Source: Polaribacter sp. MED152 (lineage in GTDB: Bacteria; Bacteroidota; Bacteroidia; Flavobacteriales; Flavobacteriaceae). From it: a stretch of 64,000 bases of DNA. A program made the position numbers and the translations under genes. The notes under the pieces are model-generated. The model had not been told where the DNA came from. It made no database searches and saw only the letters and a program-made list of their open reading frames with translations. Location of the stretch: assembly GCF_000152945.2 (NCBI RefSeq), contig NC_020830.1, positions 372,001 through 436,000 of the forward strand. The letters run 5' to 3'. Of the stretch, positions 6,831 to 14,826 are shown piece after piece; positions within the stretch are counted from its first letter, which is position 1; each line of letters opens with the position of its first letter.

Positions 6831-7919
6831 TTATTTCATTGCGTATAATCTTTTATTATTTGTATCTGGTTCTATATGTTGTAGCTCTCCATAAGGCTTA
6901 ATTAAAGGTTTTAAAACCGTAATTACTGTAGATTTTCCTTTGATGGTTAATACACTATTTTTTACTTTAAAAGACCATCTAAACTTTTCAAGTGGAATGT
7001 TTAATTCTTTAAAAGCTTCATATAATTCTGCTCTTTGCTCAATAAAGTCCATAATTTCTTCTTGAATTTCGAAAGTAGGTACTTCATCATCTGAGTTATG
7101 ATAATCTAATTCAAACTTTACAGGCACTGTTTGTTGTGTGTAATAAGCCTCTCCAATATATCTTTCTGTTTCATTATAAATTGCTTCATACCAATCTATA
7201 TCTTTTTCATTCGGATATTTTTTTGCCAATTCTTTAGATAAATCTACTTTTCCAGGTGAATTTGCAGTTGGATAAAATACATAATAAGGCTTTGCTAAAA
7301 AATGATTTGAAAACTCACCGTTAAAAATTGAGTAATAAGCAGAGGCAATAACTTTAGGTGAATCTTGAGCGCTAAACGTATTTTTTAGAGCATCCATCAA
7401 ATTTTTATTAGTACCTAAACCATTTGCATGAAATATTATTTTAGATTTAGATGTAATTACATTTTCAAGAATTGGTAGTTCACCCTCTTTAAGTTTCATT
7501 TTTAAACTCTCTTCAGTAACAGGTTCTCCATTTACAACTGTTTCTAGTGATAAACCTTTAAACGGATTGCTTTTATTTACAATATGAATTTCACCATAAG
7601 GTAAATCATCTGCATTTGTGTTTAGCCAATTTATAATCTCTTCTATAGAATAGGTACCATTTACAATTTCTACTTTTTGTTGTTCGAAGTAATTTCTGGC
7701 ATTAGTATAATACGTATCAGAGCTTGAATCATCACCAGTAATAAAAACTACAGGTTCTCTTAATACAACATCTTCATCTATGTTAAAATCGGTTTCTTCT
7801 TGAATAATTTCTGTTGATGCAATAATTTCTGGTTCAGCCCTGTGATCACATTTTAGGCTCAAGGTTGCCATAACAATTAGCGATAATAAAATACTTGCTT
7901 TTTTAATTGGAGTGTTCAT
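6831..7919 (-). CDS. Exported protein of unknown function between two LytTR systems
   Basis: I do not recognise this 362-residue protein as a named family. It starts with a hydrophobic export signal (ILLSLIVMATLSL) followed by Cys24; SLKC is a poor lipobox because of the Lys before Cys, so secretion or lipidation is undecided. An acidic linker (31-54) precedes an alpha/beta domain: strand VVFITGD (57-63), strand VEIVNG (83-88), strand EIHIVNKSN (110-118) and strand IIFHANGLG (161-169) followed by a helix and VIASAYYSIF. The strand order and the G-x-hHhh and hhhxA-x-G turns recall caspase/CHAT/DUF4347 folds, but the expected catalytic His-Gly and Cys are absent. The C-terminal part (about 240-362) is unassigned. 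Its upstream region carries the LytTR-like repeat pair. Confidence 0.72.
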   Translation of the reverse strand: MNTPIKKASILLSLIVMATLSLKCDHRAEPEIIASTEIIQEETDFNIDEDVVLREPVVFITGDDSSSDTYYTNARNYFEQQKVEIVNGTYSIEEIINWLNTNADDLPYGEIHIVNKSNPFKGLSLETVVNGEPVTEESLKMKLKEGELPILENVITSKSKIIFHANGLGTNKNLMDALKNTFSAQDSPKVIASAYYSIFNGEFSNHFLAKPYYVFYPTANSPGKVDLSKELAKKYPNEKDIDWYEAIYNETERYIGEAYYTQQTVPVKFELDYHNSDDEVPTFEIQEEIMDFIEQRAELYEAFKELNIPLEKFRWSFKVKNSVLTIKGKSTVITVLKPLIKPYGELQHIEPDTNNKRLYAMK

Positions 7920-7948
7920 CTTTCTATTTTTTAAATGTTAATACACCG

Positions 7949-7956
7949 TAAAAATA
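7949..7956 (-). promoter_or_regulatory. Candidate -7 element for the exported-protein gene
   Basis: TATTTTTA on the minus strand (7956-7949) is one base from TAnnTTTG and 29 nt before the ATG. There is no TTG at the expected -33 position, which fits a promoter that needs an activator bound at the direct repeats 7987-8018. Confidence 0.4.
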
Positions 7957-7986
7957 AGAGGGATGTTTGCTTAAATATTTTGCTAA

Positions 7987-8018
7987 TTAGAATTCGTAAG
8001 TAGTAAGTTAGAATTCGT
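7987..8018 (-). promoter_or_regulatory. Candidate LytTR operator: two exact 11-bp direct repeats, 21-bp period
   Basis: TTAGAATTCGT is present at 7987-7997 and again at 8008-8018 (ACGAATTCTAA read in the direction of the downstream gene), separated by 10 bp. LytTR regulators such as AgrA, VirR and YpdB bind tandem repeats whose centres are about 21-22 bp apart. The pair sits 68-99 nt upstream of the exported-protein start, directly upstream of a -7-like element, and both neighbouring two-component systems have LytTR regulators. Confidence 0.65.
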
Positions 8019-8023
8019 TAAAG

Positions 8024-8090
8024 AAAATGCAATGCTAGTTGTTGGAAATAAAAAGTTGGAGGATGTATAATTGTTCTAGCATTGCATTTT
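8024..8090. repeat. Perfect 15-bp inverted repeat with 37-nt spacer
   Basis: AAAATGCAATGCTAG (8024-8038) is the exact reverse complement of CTAGCATTGCATTTT (8076-8090). On the minus strand the second arm ends TTTTCTTT, so it could be a long-loop terminator for the kinase operon ending at 8195. It could also be a miniature element; flanks share only AG. The remainder of the 275-nt gap 7920-8194 holds a short palindrome TTGTTAAATTAACAA at 8158-8172 and no gene. Confidence 0.6.
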
Positions 8091-8194
8091 AGCTGCTGTA
8101 AATGTACAATTTAACATACTTAACCTTTTAAATATGTTGTAAGTTGATTGATTTTTGTTGTTAAATTAACAATATTGCCATTTTTGTTTAACAA

Positions 8195-10117
8195 TTAAGT
8201 ATAAAACCTGTTACAAAAGTTAAAAGAAACTATCGTTCCCTTTTCAGAATTTATTGTTGCATCTGCTCCTAATTGATTTGCCAATCTTTGTATAAGTACC
8301 AAGCCAATAGATTTAGACTTGTCTACTTCTTTAACATTAAAACCCACACCATTATCTTTGAATTCAAAGTATACTTGGTTATCATTTTCATGAATTTTTA
8401 TGCTTATTTCATTATTTGTAGAAGAATTAAAAGCATGTTTGTAAGAATTTGTGATTAATTCGTTTACAATTAAGCCTAGAGCTTGATTTTGTTCTAAATG
8501 AATGTATAAATTTTCTTGAATATTGATGGTAAATTTTACTTGCTCTAAAGCACCATAAACTTTTTTTAAATCGTTTACAATAGTACCTACAAAATTAGTG
8601 AGGGAAATTTTAGAAATAGTTTCATTTTTCAATAAATCTTGGTGTAAGCTAGCTATAGTAGATATTCTGTTGATACTATATTGAAATGTAGTTTTAAGAT
8701 CTTCTTCAGGCAATTTGTTCATTTGCATTTTTAAAATGCTAATGATTAATTGAAGATTATTCTTAACTCTATGATTTAATTCACTGTAAAGCACTCCTTT
8801 TTCTGATAAAGCTTTTTTAATTTCTTCATTTTTGATAGCAATAAGATTATATTGTTTCTTCTCTTTTACAAAGAAATAATAGAGTAGAAGTATCATTAAA
8901 ATGGCAATAACTAAAAACAAAACAATAATTTGATTACGTTTTTGTTTACGCTCGTTAGTCCTTTGAATATTAAAATTTTCTTCTTCTTTTTGAATAAGTT
9001 TTATTGGGTATTCTAAAAGATTTAATAAGCTATTATTCTTTTCTTGATTAAGTTTAAAATTGATTGCGTTAGAAAAGTCTGAGTATTTTTCTGAATAAAA
9101 AGTAGCTGAATCTAAATTTTTCTTTTTGGTATAATAGGTAGCCAAAAGCTGATATCTGTCTCCAATGTTAGCATTAAAATCTAAGCTATCTATATATTTT
9201 TTACCCAAATCAGTTTGATTTGTATTTAAATAACAGAAAGCCATATTTCTGTAAAAGTCATTTTGAAAACCCCAATTACCTTCTTTTATATGTTTTCTGG
9301 CAGATTTTGCTTCTTGAAAGAAATACATTTTTGCTGCACTGTAATCCTTCTTGTATAAATAGTACTCGCCAATGTTACCCTTAACAACTCCCATTAAAAC
9401 TTCTATATCTCTAGTATGTTTAAACGAGTCTGCTTTCTTCATCGTTTTTAATAAATCGAGTGATTTCCAGAAATAATGAAATGCAGAGTCGTATTCGTTA
9501 TTTCTTTTGTAAAAAACACCAAAGTCGTTTAAAGATTGCGCATTTTTAAAGCTGATGCTATCTTTATGATAATTTCTATGCTTTTTTAAAAGTCTTATAG
9601 CCAATCCTGGTTGCCCTAAAAATGAGTATATATTAGATAAGTTTGCCTTGTCAGGACATGTTTCTAGCATTTCACTATTTACATAGAACATTTCGAATAT
9701 CTTATTTTCTGCTAGAAAATTTCCATTCATTCTTCTTAACAACTTACACAGATAAAATTTATCGATCTCATTTTTTGATTTAAAATATAAATCATAGGCC
9801 AAATTATTCGCAATTTCAAATTTCTTTAAGTTACTATAAATTGCAATTCTGTAGAGTTCTAGTAAAAAAACGTTCGTATTTAGACTTCTATATTTCTTTA
9901 CTTCTTTGTCAAAATATTTATCCCATTCTTCTAAGGTTTTAAACTGGGTGTAGTCTTCTATCTTATTAAATAGTATTAATTTTTTATCTACATCTTTTTC
10001 TGATAAAAATTGCTGGTAGTATTCTTCTTGACTTAAATTAGGGTCTACTTGGCAAAATCCAATAGTAGCGTTAAATACTAATATAAAAAATAACAAATAT
10101 TTTGATAGATTCATCAT
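8195..10117 (-). CDS. TPR-containing sensor histidine kinase (HisKA_2 type)
   Basis: The 640-residue protein has a signal peptide (LLFFILVFNATIGFCQ), a periplasmic helical region with tetratricopeptide-like repeats (about 30-380, e.g. AQSLNDFGVFYKRNNEYDSA and NIGEYYLYKKDYSAAKMYF), one membrane helix (about 395-415), and a cytoplasmic HisKA_2 domain with phospho-His in LNHRVKNNLQLI (about residue 450) followed by HATPase_c (ELITNSYKHAF, KDNGVGFN, GLVLIQRLANQL). It is encoded after, and overlaps by 4 nt, the LytTR regulator that starts at 10815. The TPR sensor suggests detection of a peptide or protein ligand, which is inference. Confidence 0.92.
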   Translation of the reverse strand: MMNLSKYLLFFILVFNATIGFCQVDPNLSQEEYYQQFLSEKDVDKKLILFNKIEDYTQFKTLEEWDKYFDKEVKKYRSLNTNVFLLELYRIAIYSNLKKFEIANNLAYDLYFKSKNEIDKFYLCKLLRRMNGNFLAENKIFEMFYVNSEMLETCPDKANLSNIYSFLGQPGLAIRLLKKHRNYHKDSISFKNAQSLNDFGVFYKRNNEYDSAFHYFWKSLDLLKTMKKADSFKHTRDIEVLMGVVKGNIGEYYLYKKDYSAAKMYFFQEAKSARKHIKEGNWGFQNDFYRNMAFCYLNTNQTDLGKKYIDSLDFNANIGDRYQLLATYYTKKKNLDSATFYSEKYSDFSNAINFKLNQEKNNSLLNLLEYPIKLIQKEEENFNIQRTNERKQKRNQIIVLFLVIAILMILLLYYFFVKEKKQYNLIAIKNEEIKKALSEKGVLYSELNHRVKNNLQLIISILKMQMNKLPEEDLKTTFQYSINRISTIASLHQDLLKNETISKISLTNFVGTIVNDLKKVYGALEQVKFTINIQENLYIHLEQNQALGLIVNELITNSYKHAFNSSTNNEISIKIHENDNQVYFEFKDNGVGFNVKEVDKSKSIGLVLIQRLANQLGADATINSEKGTIVSFNFCNRFYT

Positions 10118-10815
10118 GAGGTAATATCATCTAAAATTTCGATATATTGATTAGAAATAGGTATAGTTACTTCATTTAGCATAATCGTTTTTTTATTGAA
10201 TGCACTAATATAATTAGTATTTACAATATAGGATTTATGGCACCTCTTAAAGTAACCTGGTAATTGTGGTAAAAAGCTTTTTAAAGTTGCTCTTTGTAAG
10301 TGCATACTACCATCTTCACAATGCAATTCTAAATAAATATTATCTGATTTTATATACATTACATTATTAAGCACAATTTTATGTTGAAAATTATTCTTCT
10401 TTACAAAAATGATGTCTTGTGCATTTTCAGCCAATTTAGAGTCATGATTGCTAATGGCAATTTCTATAGCTGCTTTTAAATTGTTTTGATGAAAAGGTTT
10501 TACTAAATAGCCTGCAGGTGTAGTTTTTGAAGCAAGCTCTATGGTGTCTGTATCTGCATTAGAGGTTAAAAAGATGAAAGGTATTTGGTAATTTTCATTT
10601 ATAAAATGAGCTAAATCTATTCCAGTTTCTTTAGAGGATATTTTAATATCTATAAATACTAAATCTACTTTTATATTTTTTAGAACAATTAAAGCATCAT
10701 TGTATGAAATAACATTACCAACAATATCATGACCTAAACTCTCCATGGTAAACTGCAAATCGTCTGCAATAATAACGTTGTCCTCTACTATTAAGATATT
10801 AATTTTGCTTCTCAT
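10114..10815 (-). CDS. LytTR-family response regulator (second system)
   Basis: The 233-residue protein has a receiver domain (ILIVEDN, Asp56 in LVFIDIKI, conserved Lys in GYLVKPF) and a LytTR domain (about 135-230; IVLNNVMYIKSDNIYLEL, RCHKSYIVNTNYI). The start at 10815 (MRSKINILIVEDN) is preferred over an upstream in-frame codon at 10842, which would put nine extra residues before the first receiver strand. It overlaps the kinase gene (ATGA), so the two form one operon. Its receiver is of the type often paired with HisKA_2 kinases. A 6-bp inverted repeat TTAAGA-N8-TCTTAA lies at about 10847-10866 upstream. Confidence 0.93.
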   Translation of the reverse strand: MRSKINILIVEDNVIIADDLQFTMESLGHDIVGNVISYNDALIVLKNIKVDLVFIDIKISSKETGIDLAHFINENYQIPFIFLTSNADTDTIELASKTTPAGYLVKPFHQNNLKAAIEIAISNHDSKLAENAQDIIFVKKNNFQHKIVLNNVMYIKSDNIYLELHCEDGSMHLQRATLKSFLPQLPGYFKRCHKSYIVNTNYISAFNKKTIMLNEVTIPISNQYIEILDDITS

Positions 10816-10909
10816 AATCCCATCTATTATAAATAACCTCAATTTTTAAGATTAGATATTCTTAATTTATTCAGGGGCATAGTATGTAAAAAACAAGCTA
10901 TCAGTTCAA

Positions 10910-13702
10910 TTAAAAATCCAATTTTTCAGCCAGATATTTTGCTGTATAAGATTTTTTATTTGTGGCTAATTTTTCAGGAGTTCCTTCAAAAATAAGTTCG
11001 CCACCATTTTTGCCACCTTCTAAACCAAGATCAATAATATAGTCTGCACACTTAATTAATTCTATGTTGTGCTCAATAACAATAATTGAATGACCTTTTT
11101 CTATAAGTGCATTAAAAGATTTTAATAATTTTTTAATGTCGTGAAAATGTAAACCTGTTGTGGGTTCATCAAAGATAAACAATGCTTTGTCTTTTGTAGT
11201 ACCTTTTACTAAAAATGATGCTAATTTTATTCTTTGTGCTTCTCCTCCAGAAAGTGTAGAGCTAGATTGCCCTAAAGTTACATAGCCTAAACCTACGTCT
11301 TGCAAGGGTTTAAGTTTTTTAGCAATTTTGGGTACTAAGTTTTCGGTAAAGAAGGCTACAGCATCATCTATGGTTAAATTTAAGATGTCATCTATAGATT
11401 TATTATCAAAAGTAACTTCTAAAACATCTTTTTTAAAGCGTTTGCCATTACAAACATCACATTCTAAATGAACATCTGCCATAAATTGCATTTCAATAGT
11501 AACTTCACCCTCACCTTTGCAGGTTTCACAACGACCACCTTCTACATTAAAAGAAAAATGTTTGGGCTTAAAATTTCTAATTTTAGATAATTTCTGATTT
11601 GCAAAAAGCGCTCTAATATCATCATAAGCCTTAATATAGGTAACAGGATTAGACCTTGATGAACGCCCAATAGGATTTTGGTCTATAAACTCAATATTTT
11701 TTAAAGTGTCAAAATCGCCAGTAATTTCTGTATGCTGCCCAATTTTATCTCCATAACCAACTAGTTTTTTCTGCATTGCAGGATATAAAATCTTTTTAAC
11801 CAACGTACTTTTTCCAGAACCAGAAACTCCAGTTATTACAGCCAAGCTATTTAAGGGAAAAGTTACATCAACATTTTTAAGATTGTGTTCTCTTGCTCCT
11901 TTAATTTGTATTTTGTGTTTTGATGTTCTACGTTTTGTAGGGACTTCAATTTTTAAGTCTTCGTTTAAATATTGAGCAGTTAAAGATTTAGATTGTAAAA
12001 TTTCGCTAAAAGATCCTTCAGCTACTACATTTCCTCCAAAAGTACCTGCTTCAGGGCCAATATCTATAATGTAATCTGCTTCTTTCATGATATCTTCATC
12101 ATGTTCTACAACCACTACAGTATTTCCTAAATCTCTTAAGTTTTTTAAAACGCCAATTAAACGTTCTGTGTCTTTTGGATGCAAACCAATACTAGGTTCA
12201 TCTAAAATATACATAGAGCCCACTAGTGAACTTCCTAATGATGTTGCTAAATTTATTCGCTGACTTTCACCACCAGAAAGTGTATTAGATGTTCTGTTTA
12301 TGGTTAAGTAAGATAACCCAACATCCGTTAAAAATTTTAGCCTATTATTTATTTCAGTTAATAAACGCTTACCAATTTTTTCTTGATATTTATCGAGTTT
12401 AAGATTCTTGAAAAACACAGCTAATTCATCTAAAGGCAATGAAACCAAATCAGAAATGGTGTTTTCATTTATCCTAACGTAATCTGCCTCTTTTCTTAAA
12501 CGTTTACCACTACAAGTTGTACATTTCGTTTTACCTCGATAACGTGAGAGCATTACTCTGTTTTGAATCTTGTAGCTTTTTTCTTCTAATACTGAAAAGA
12601 AATGATGAATTCCGTTAAAAGATCTATTACCATTCCAAACCAATTCTTTTTGTTTTTCTGTTAATTGAAACCATGGTTTATGAACAGGAATATCAAATTT
12701 ATATGCAACAGAAATTAAATCTTCTTTATAATGAACATAAGAAGGAGTTCTAAAAGGAAAAATAGCATCATCAAAAATAGATAAGCCAGTATTTGGTATT
12801 ACTAAATCTTCATCTATACCAATTACATTTCCATAACCTTCGCAAGTTGGGCAAGCACCATATGGATTGTTAAAACTAAATAAATGTGTATTTGGTTCTA
12901 GAAAAGAAATACCATCTAATTCAAATTTATTACTAAATTCAGTAATTTTTTTATTCTCTAAGTTTTCGATGAAACAAATTCCACTTCCTTCAAAAAATGC
13001 AGTTTGTATGGCATCTGCTAATCTGTTATAAAAATCCTCATCATCCTTAGTTACAATTCTATCAACTACCAAGAATATTGATTCATTATTATACTTTTCT
13101 TGAGGAAACTCAGAAATTCGATGTACTGTGTCATTCCATTTTAAACGCGCATAACCTTGTTGTTTTAAAACTTGTAATACAGTTTTAAGATCTCTATTTT
13201 CATTTATTTCAATTGGAGCAAGCAATAAAAGTTTTGTACCAACTTCAATTTTTTGAATAAATTTTACAACATCTGTTACTGTATCCTTTTTTACTTCATT
13301 ACCAGAAATAGGAGAGTAGGTCTTTCCTATTCTTGCATATAATAATTTTATGTAATCGTAAATTTCGGTTGAAGTACCTACTGTAGATCTTGGGTTGGTA
13401 GAATTCACCTTTTGCTCAATTGCAATTGCTGGTGCAATACCTTTTATATAATCTACTTTAGGTTTGTCTAGTTTTCCTAAAAATTGACGAGCATAAGAAC
13501 TTAAACTCTCTACATATCTTCTTTGACCTTCTGCATATAAAGTGTCGAAAGCTAAAGATGATTTACCTGAGCCAGATAAACCTGTAATTACAACAAGTTT
13601 GTTTCTTGGTATTACAACATCAATATTTTTTAAGTTGTGCAGTTTTGCACCTTTAATAATTATATTTTCTTTCGGATTTACAGTAGAAATATCAGTCTTC
13701 AT
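10910..13702 (-). CDS. uvrA: Excinuclease ABC subunit UvrA
   Basis: The 930-residue protein has two ABC ATPase modules with Walker A motifs GLSGSGKSS (about 42) and GVSGSGKST (about 630), ABC signatures LSGGESQRI and LSGGEAQRI, and the zinc-module cysteines (CPTCEGYG, CTTCSGKR, CETCKGEG, CDVCNGKR). UvrA finds DNA damage and loads UvrB in nucleotide excision repair. Length is full. It is divergent from the sigma-factor gene across 215 nt and may share its control region; I see no obvious SOS box by eye. Confidence 0.98.
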   Translation of the reverse strand: MKTDISTVNPKENIIIKGAKLHNLKNIDVVIPRNKLVVITGLSGSGKSSLAFDTLYAEGQRRYVESLSSYARQFLGKLDKPKVDYIKGIAPAIAIEQKVNSTNPRSTVGTSTEIYDYIKLLYARIGKTYSPISGNEVKKDTVTDVVKFIQKIEVGTKLLLLAPIEINENRDLKTVLQVLKQQGYARLKWNDTVHRISEFPQEKYNNESIFLVVDRIVTKDDEDFYNRLADAIQTAFFEGSGICFIENLENKKITEFSNKFELDGISFLEPNTHLFSFNNPYGACPTCEGYGNVIGIDEDLVIPNTGLSIFDDAIFPFRTPSYVHYKEDLISVAYKFDIPVHKPWFQLTEKQKELVWNGNRSFNGIHHFFSVLEEKSYKIQNRVMLSRYRGKTKCTTCSGKRLRKEADYVRINENTISDLVSLPLDELAVFFKNLKLDKYQEKIGKRLLTEINNRLKFLTDVGLSYLTINRTSNTLSGGESQRINLATSLGSSLVGSMYILDEPSIGLHPKDTERLIGVLKNLRDLGNTVVVVEHDEDIMKEADYIIDIGPEAGTFGGNVVAEGSFSEILQSKSLTAQYLNEDLKIEVPTKRRTSKHKIQIKGAREHNLKNVDVTFPLNSLAVITGVSGSGKSTLVKKILYPAMQKKLVGYGDKIGQHTEITGDFDTLKNIEFIDQNPIGRSSRSNPVTYIKAYDDIRALFANQKLSKIRNFKPKHFSFNVEGGRCETCKGEGEVTIEMQFMADVHLECDVCNGKRFKKDVLEVTFDNKSIDDILNLTIDDAVAFFTENLVPKIAKKLKPLQDVGLGYVTLGQSSSTLSGGEAQRIKLASFLVKGTTKDKALFIFDEPTTGLHFHDIKKLLKSFNALIEKGHSIIVIEHNIELIKCADYIIDLGLEGGKNGGELIFEGTPEKLATNKKSYTAKYLAEKLDF

Positions 13703-13781
13703 TCAGTATAATAATAAACTATAAAAATACCACTTATTTTAAAGAAACTAAAAAAGATTGGCATTGTGTTTGCTAATTTGT

Positions 13782-13811
13782 TTGGTAAATAGAAAATAAA
13801 TTTTATATTTA
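13782..13811 (+). promoter_or_regulatory. Promoter of the sigma-factor gene
   Basis: TTG at 13782-13784, a 19-nt spacer and TATATTTA at 13804-13811 match the Bacteroidota consensus with one substitution in the last base. Transcription is expected to begin near 13816-13820, giving a 5' leader of about 100 nt that contains the folded element at 13851-13917. Confidence 0.65.
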
Positions 13812-13850
13812 CGAACTTAATATTCACAAAATTAGACGCATATAGTTAAA

Positions 13851-13917
13851 AACTACTTTTAAAATTATTAACAAAATAATGTTTTGATGAACCACTTGTT
13901 CATCTAAAAAAGTAGTT
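13851..13917 (+). promoter_or_regulatory. Candidate structured mRNA leader (three-way junction) of the sigma-factor gene
   Basis: A perfect 10-bp outer stem AACTACTTTT (13851-13860) / AAAAGTAGTT (13908-13917) encloses two hairpins: ATTATT/AATAAT (13864-13869/13875-13880) and GATGAAC/GTTCATC (13886-13892/13898-13904, loop CACTT). The 3' strand of the outer stem ends on the base before the ATG, so the closed form would bury the translation start. The arrangement resembles a riboswitch, RNA thermometer or protein-binding leader. No known RNA family is recognised, and the fold is read by eye. Confidence 0.5.
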
Positions 13918-14505
13918 ATGGTGCGAAAAAACAAAATTTCCGACAGTACTTTAGTAAGCGATTATATAAAAGGTAATGAAGCTTCTTTAGGAATTCTTAT
14001 CAACAGACATCAACAAAGGTTATTTAGCTTTATCTATAGTAAAGTACAAGATAGAGATATTACAGAAGATGTTTTTCAAGACACGTTTATTAAAGTAATT
14101 AGAACTTTAAAAAAGGGCAATTATAATGAAGAAGGTAAATTTTTGCCTTGGGTAATGCGAATTGCTCATAATTTAGTGATTGATCATTTTAGAAAATCTA
14201 ACAGAATGCCATCTTTTAAGAATACAGATGAGTTTGATATTTTTTCTGTTTTGGGTGATGGAAATTTAAATGCCGAAAAACAATTGATACAAGAACAAAT
14301 TTTTTCTGATGTAAGAGAACTTGTAAGCGAGTTACCAGAAGAGCAGAAAGAAGTACTTGTAATGCGCATGTATAAAGACATGAGCTTTAAAGAAATAAGT
14401 GAAAATACAGGTGTTAGTATCAACACAGCACTGGGTAGAATGCGTTATGCATTAATTAATATGCGTAAGTTAATTGAAAAACATAAAATTATTTTAGTGA
14501 ATTAA
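13918..14505 (+). CDS. RNA polymerase sigma-70 family (ECF-type) sigma factor
   Basis: The 195-residue protein has sigma region 2 (LINRHQQRLFSFIYSKVQDR through the WVMRIAHNLVIDHFRKSN helix, residues about 22-97) and region 4 (ELPEEQKEVLVMRMYKDMSFKEISENTG..., about 138-190) with no region 1 or 3, as in ECF sigmas. No anti-sigma factor with a membrane anchor is next to it; instead a 47-codon ORF follows after 58 nt. Its leader is highly structured. The position between uvrA and genes for an Nth homologue and Bcp suggests a stress or repair regulon, which is inference. Confidence 0.93.
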   Translation: MVRKNKISDSTLVSDYIKGNEASLGILINRHQQRLFSFIYSKVQDRDITEDVFQDTFIKVIRTLKKGNYNEEGKFLPWVMRIAHNLVIDHFRKSNRMPSFKNTDEFDIFSVLGDGNLNAEKQLIQEQIFSDVRELVSELPEEQKEVLVMRMYKDMSFKEISENTGVSINTALGRMRYALINMRKLIEKHKIILVN

Positions 14506-14563
14506 CAATATATGTAAAAAAGCATCGTTAATAGTTTTATAACCAAGAGACTAAATAAAATAT

Positions 14564-14707
14564 ATGATGCAACTTTACTCTAGTAAGCCATCTGATTTAC
14601 AGATGCAACCTAAACAAGAAACAGTTCAATTTTTGATTAATTTTTCCAAATCGCTAACAATTGTAAAAACCAAATCAAAAGACTTCATTGAATTGAATTT
14701 GAATTAA
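14564..14707 (+). CDS. Small protein (47 aa) downstream of the sigma factor
   Basis: ATGATG at 14564 opens an ORF of 47 codons (beginning MMQLYSSKPSDLQMQPK and ending FIELNLN) closed by TAA at 14705. The core TVQFLINFSKSLTIVK, with a basic-amphipathic character, looks like short proteins I associate with the same position behind flavobacterial sigma factors, but this is from memory. It has no signal peptide or Cys. It is followed at once by a terminator (14714-14744), which supports it being the last gene of the sigma-factor transcript. The remainder of the 321-nt gap 14506-14826 holds the terminator and an inverted repeat (14761-14789). Confidence 0.65.
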   Translation: MMQLYSSKPSDLQMQPKQETVQFLINFSKSLTIVKTKSKDFIELNLN

Positions 14708-14713
14708 GAGTGG

Positions 14714-14744
14714 AAAAAGCTTCAACATTGTTGGGGCTTTTTTT
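14714..14744 (+). terminator. Terminator of the sigma factor/small protein transcript
   Basis: AAAAAGCTTCAAC pairs with GTTGGGGCTTTTT (two G-U pairs) around an ATT loop and runs into a T-tract. Confidence 0.85.
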
Positions 14745-14760
14745 ACGTCTTATAATTTTA

Positions 14761-14789
14761 TCATTTCAATCAAACTATAAATGAAATGA
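14761..14789. promoter_or_regulatory. Inverted repeat upstream of the SDR gene, possible operator
   Basis: TCATTTCA (14761-14768) and TGAAATGA (14782-14789) are perfect 8-bp inverted arms whose centres are 21 bp apart, the size of a dimeric regulator site. It lies 38 nt upstream of the SDR start codon. No regulator gene is adjacent. Confidence 0.35.
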
Positions 14790-14826
14790 GTCAATAACAA
14801 CAACTAATACTTCATAATTTTACAAT

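Noticed and set aside
8040..8092. A 9-codon plus-strand ORF after GGAGG inside the long inverted repeat
   Set aside because: The purine run touches the ATG with no spacing, the ORF is tiny, and Shine-Dalgarno sequences are weak guides in this phylum.
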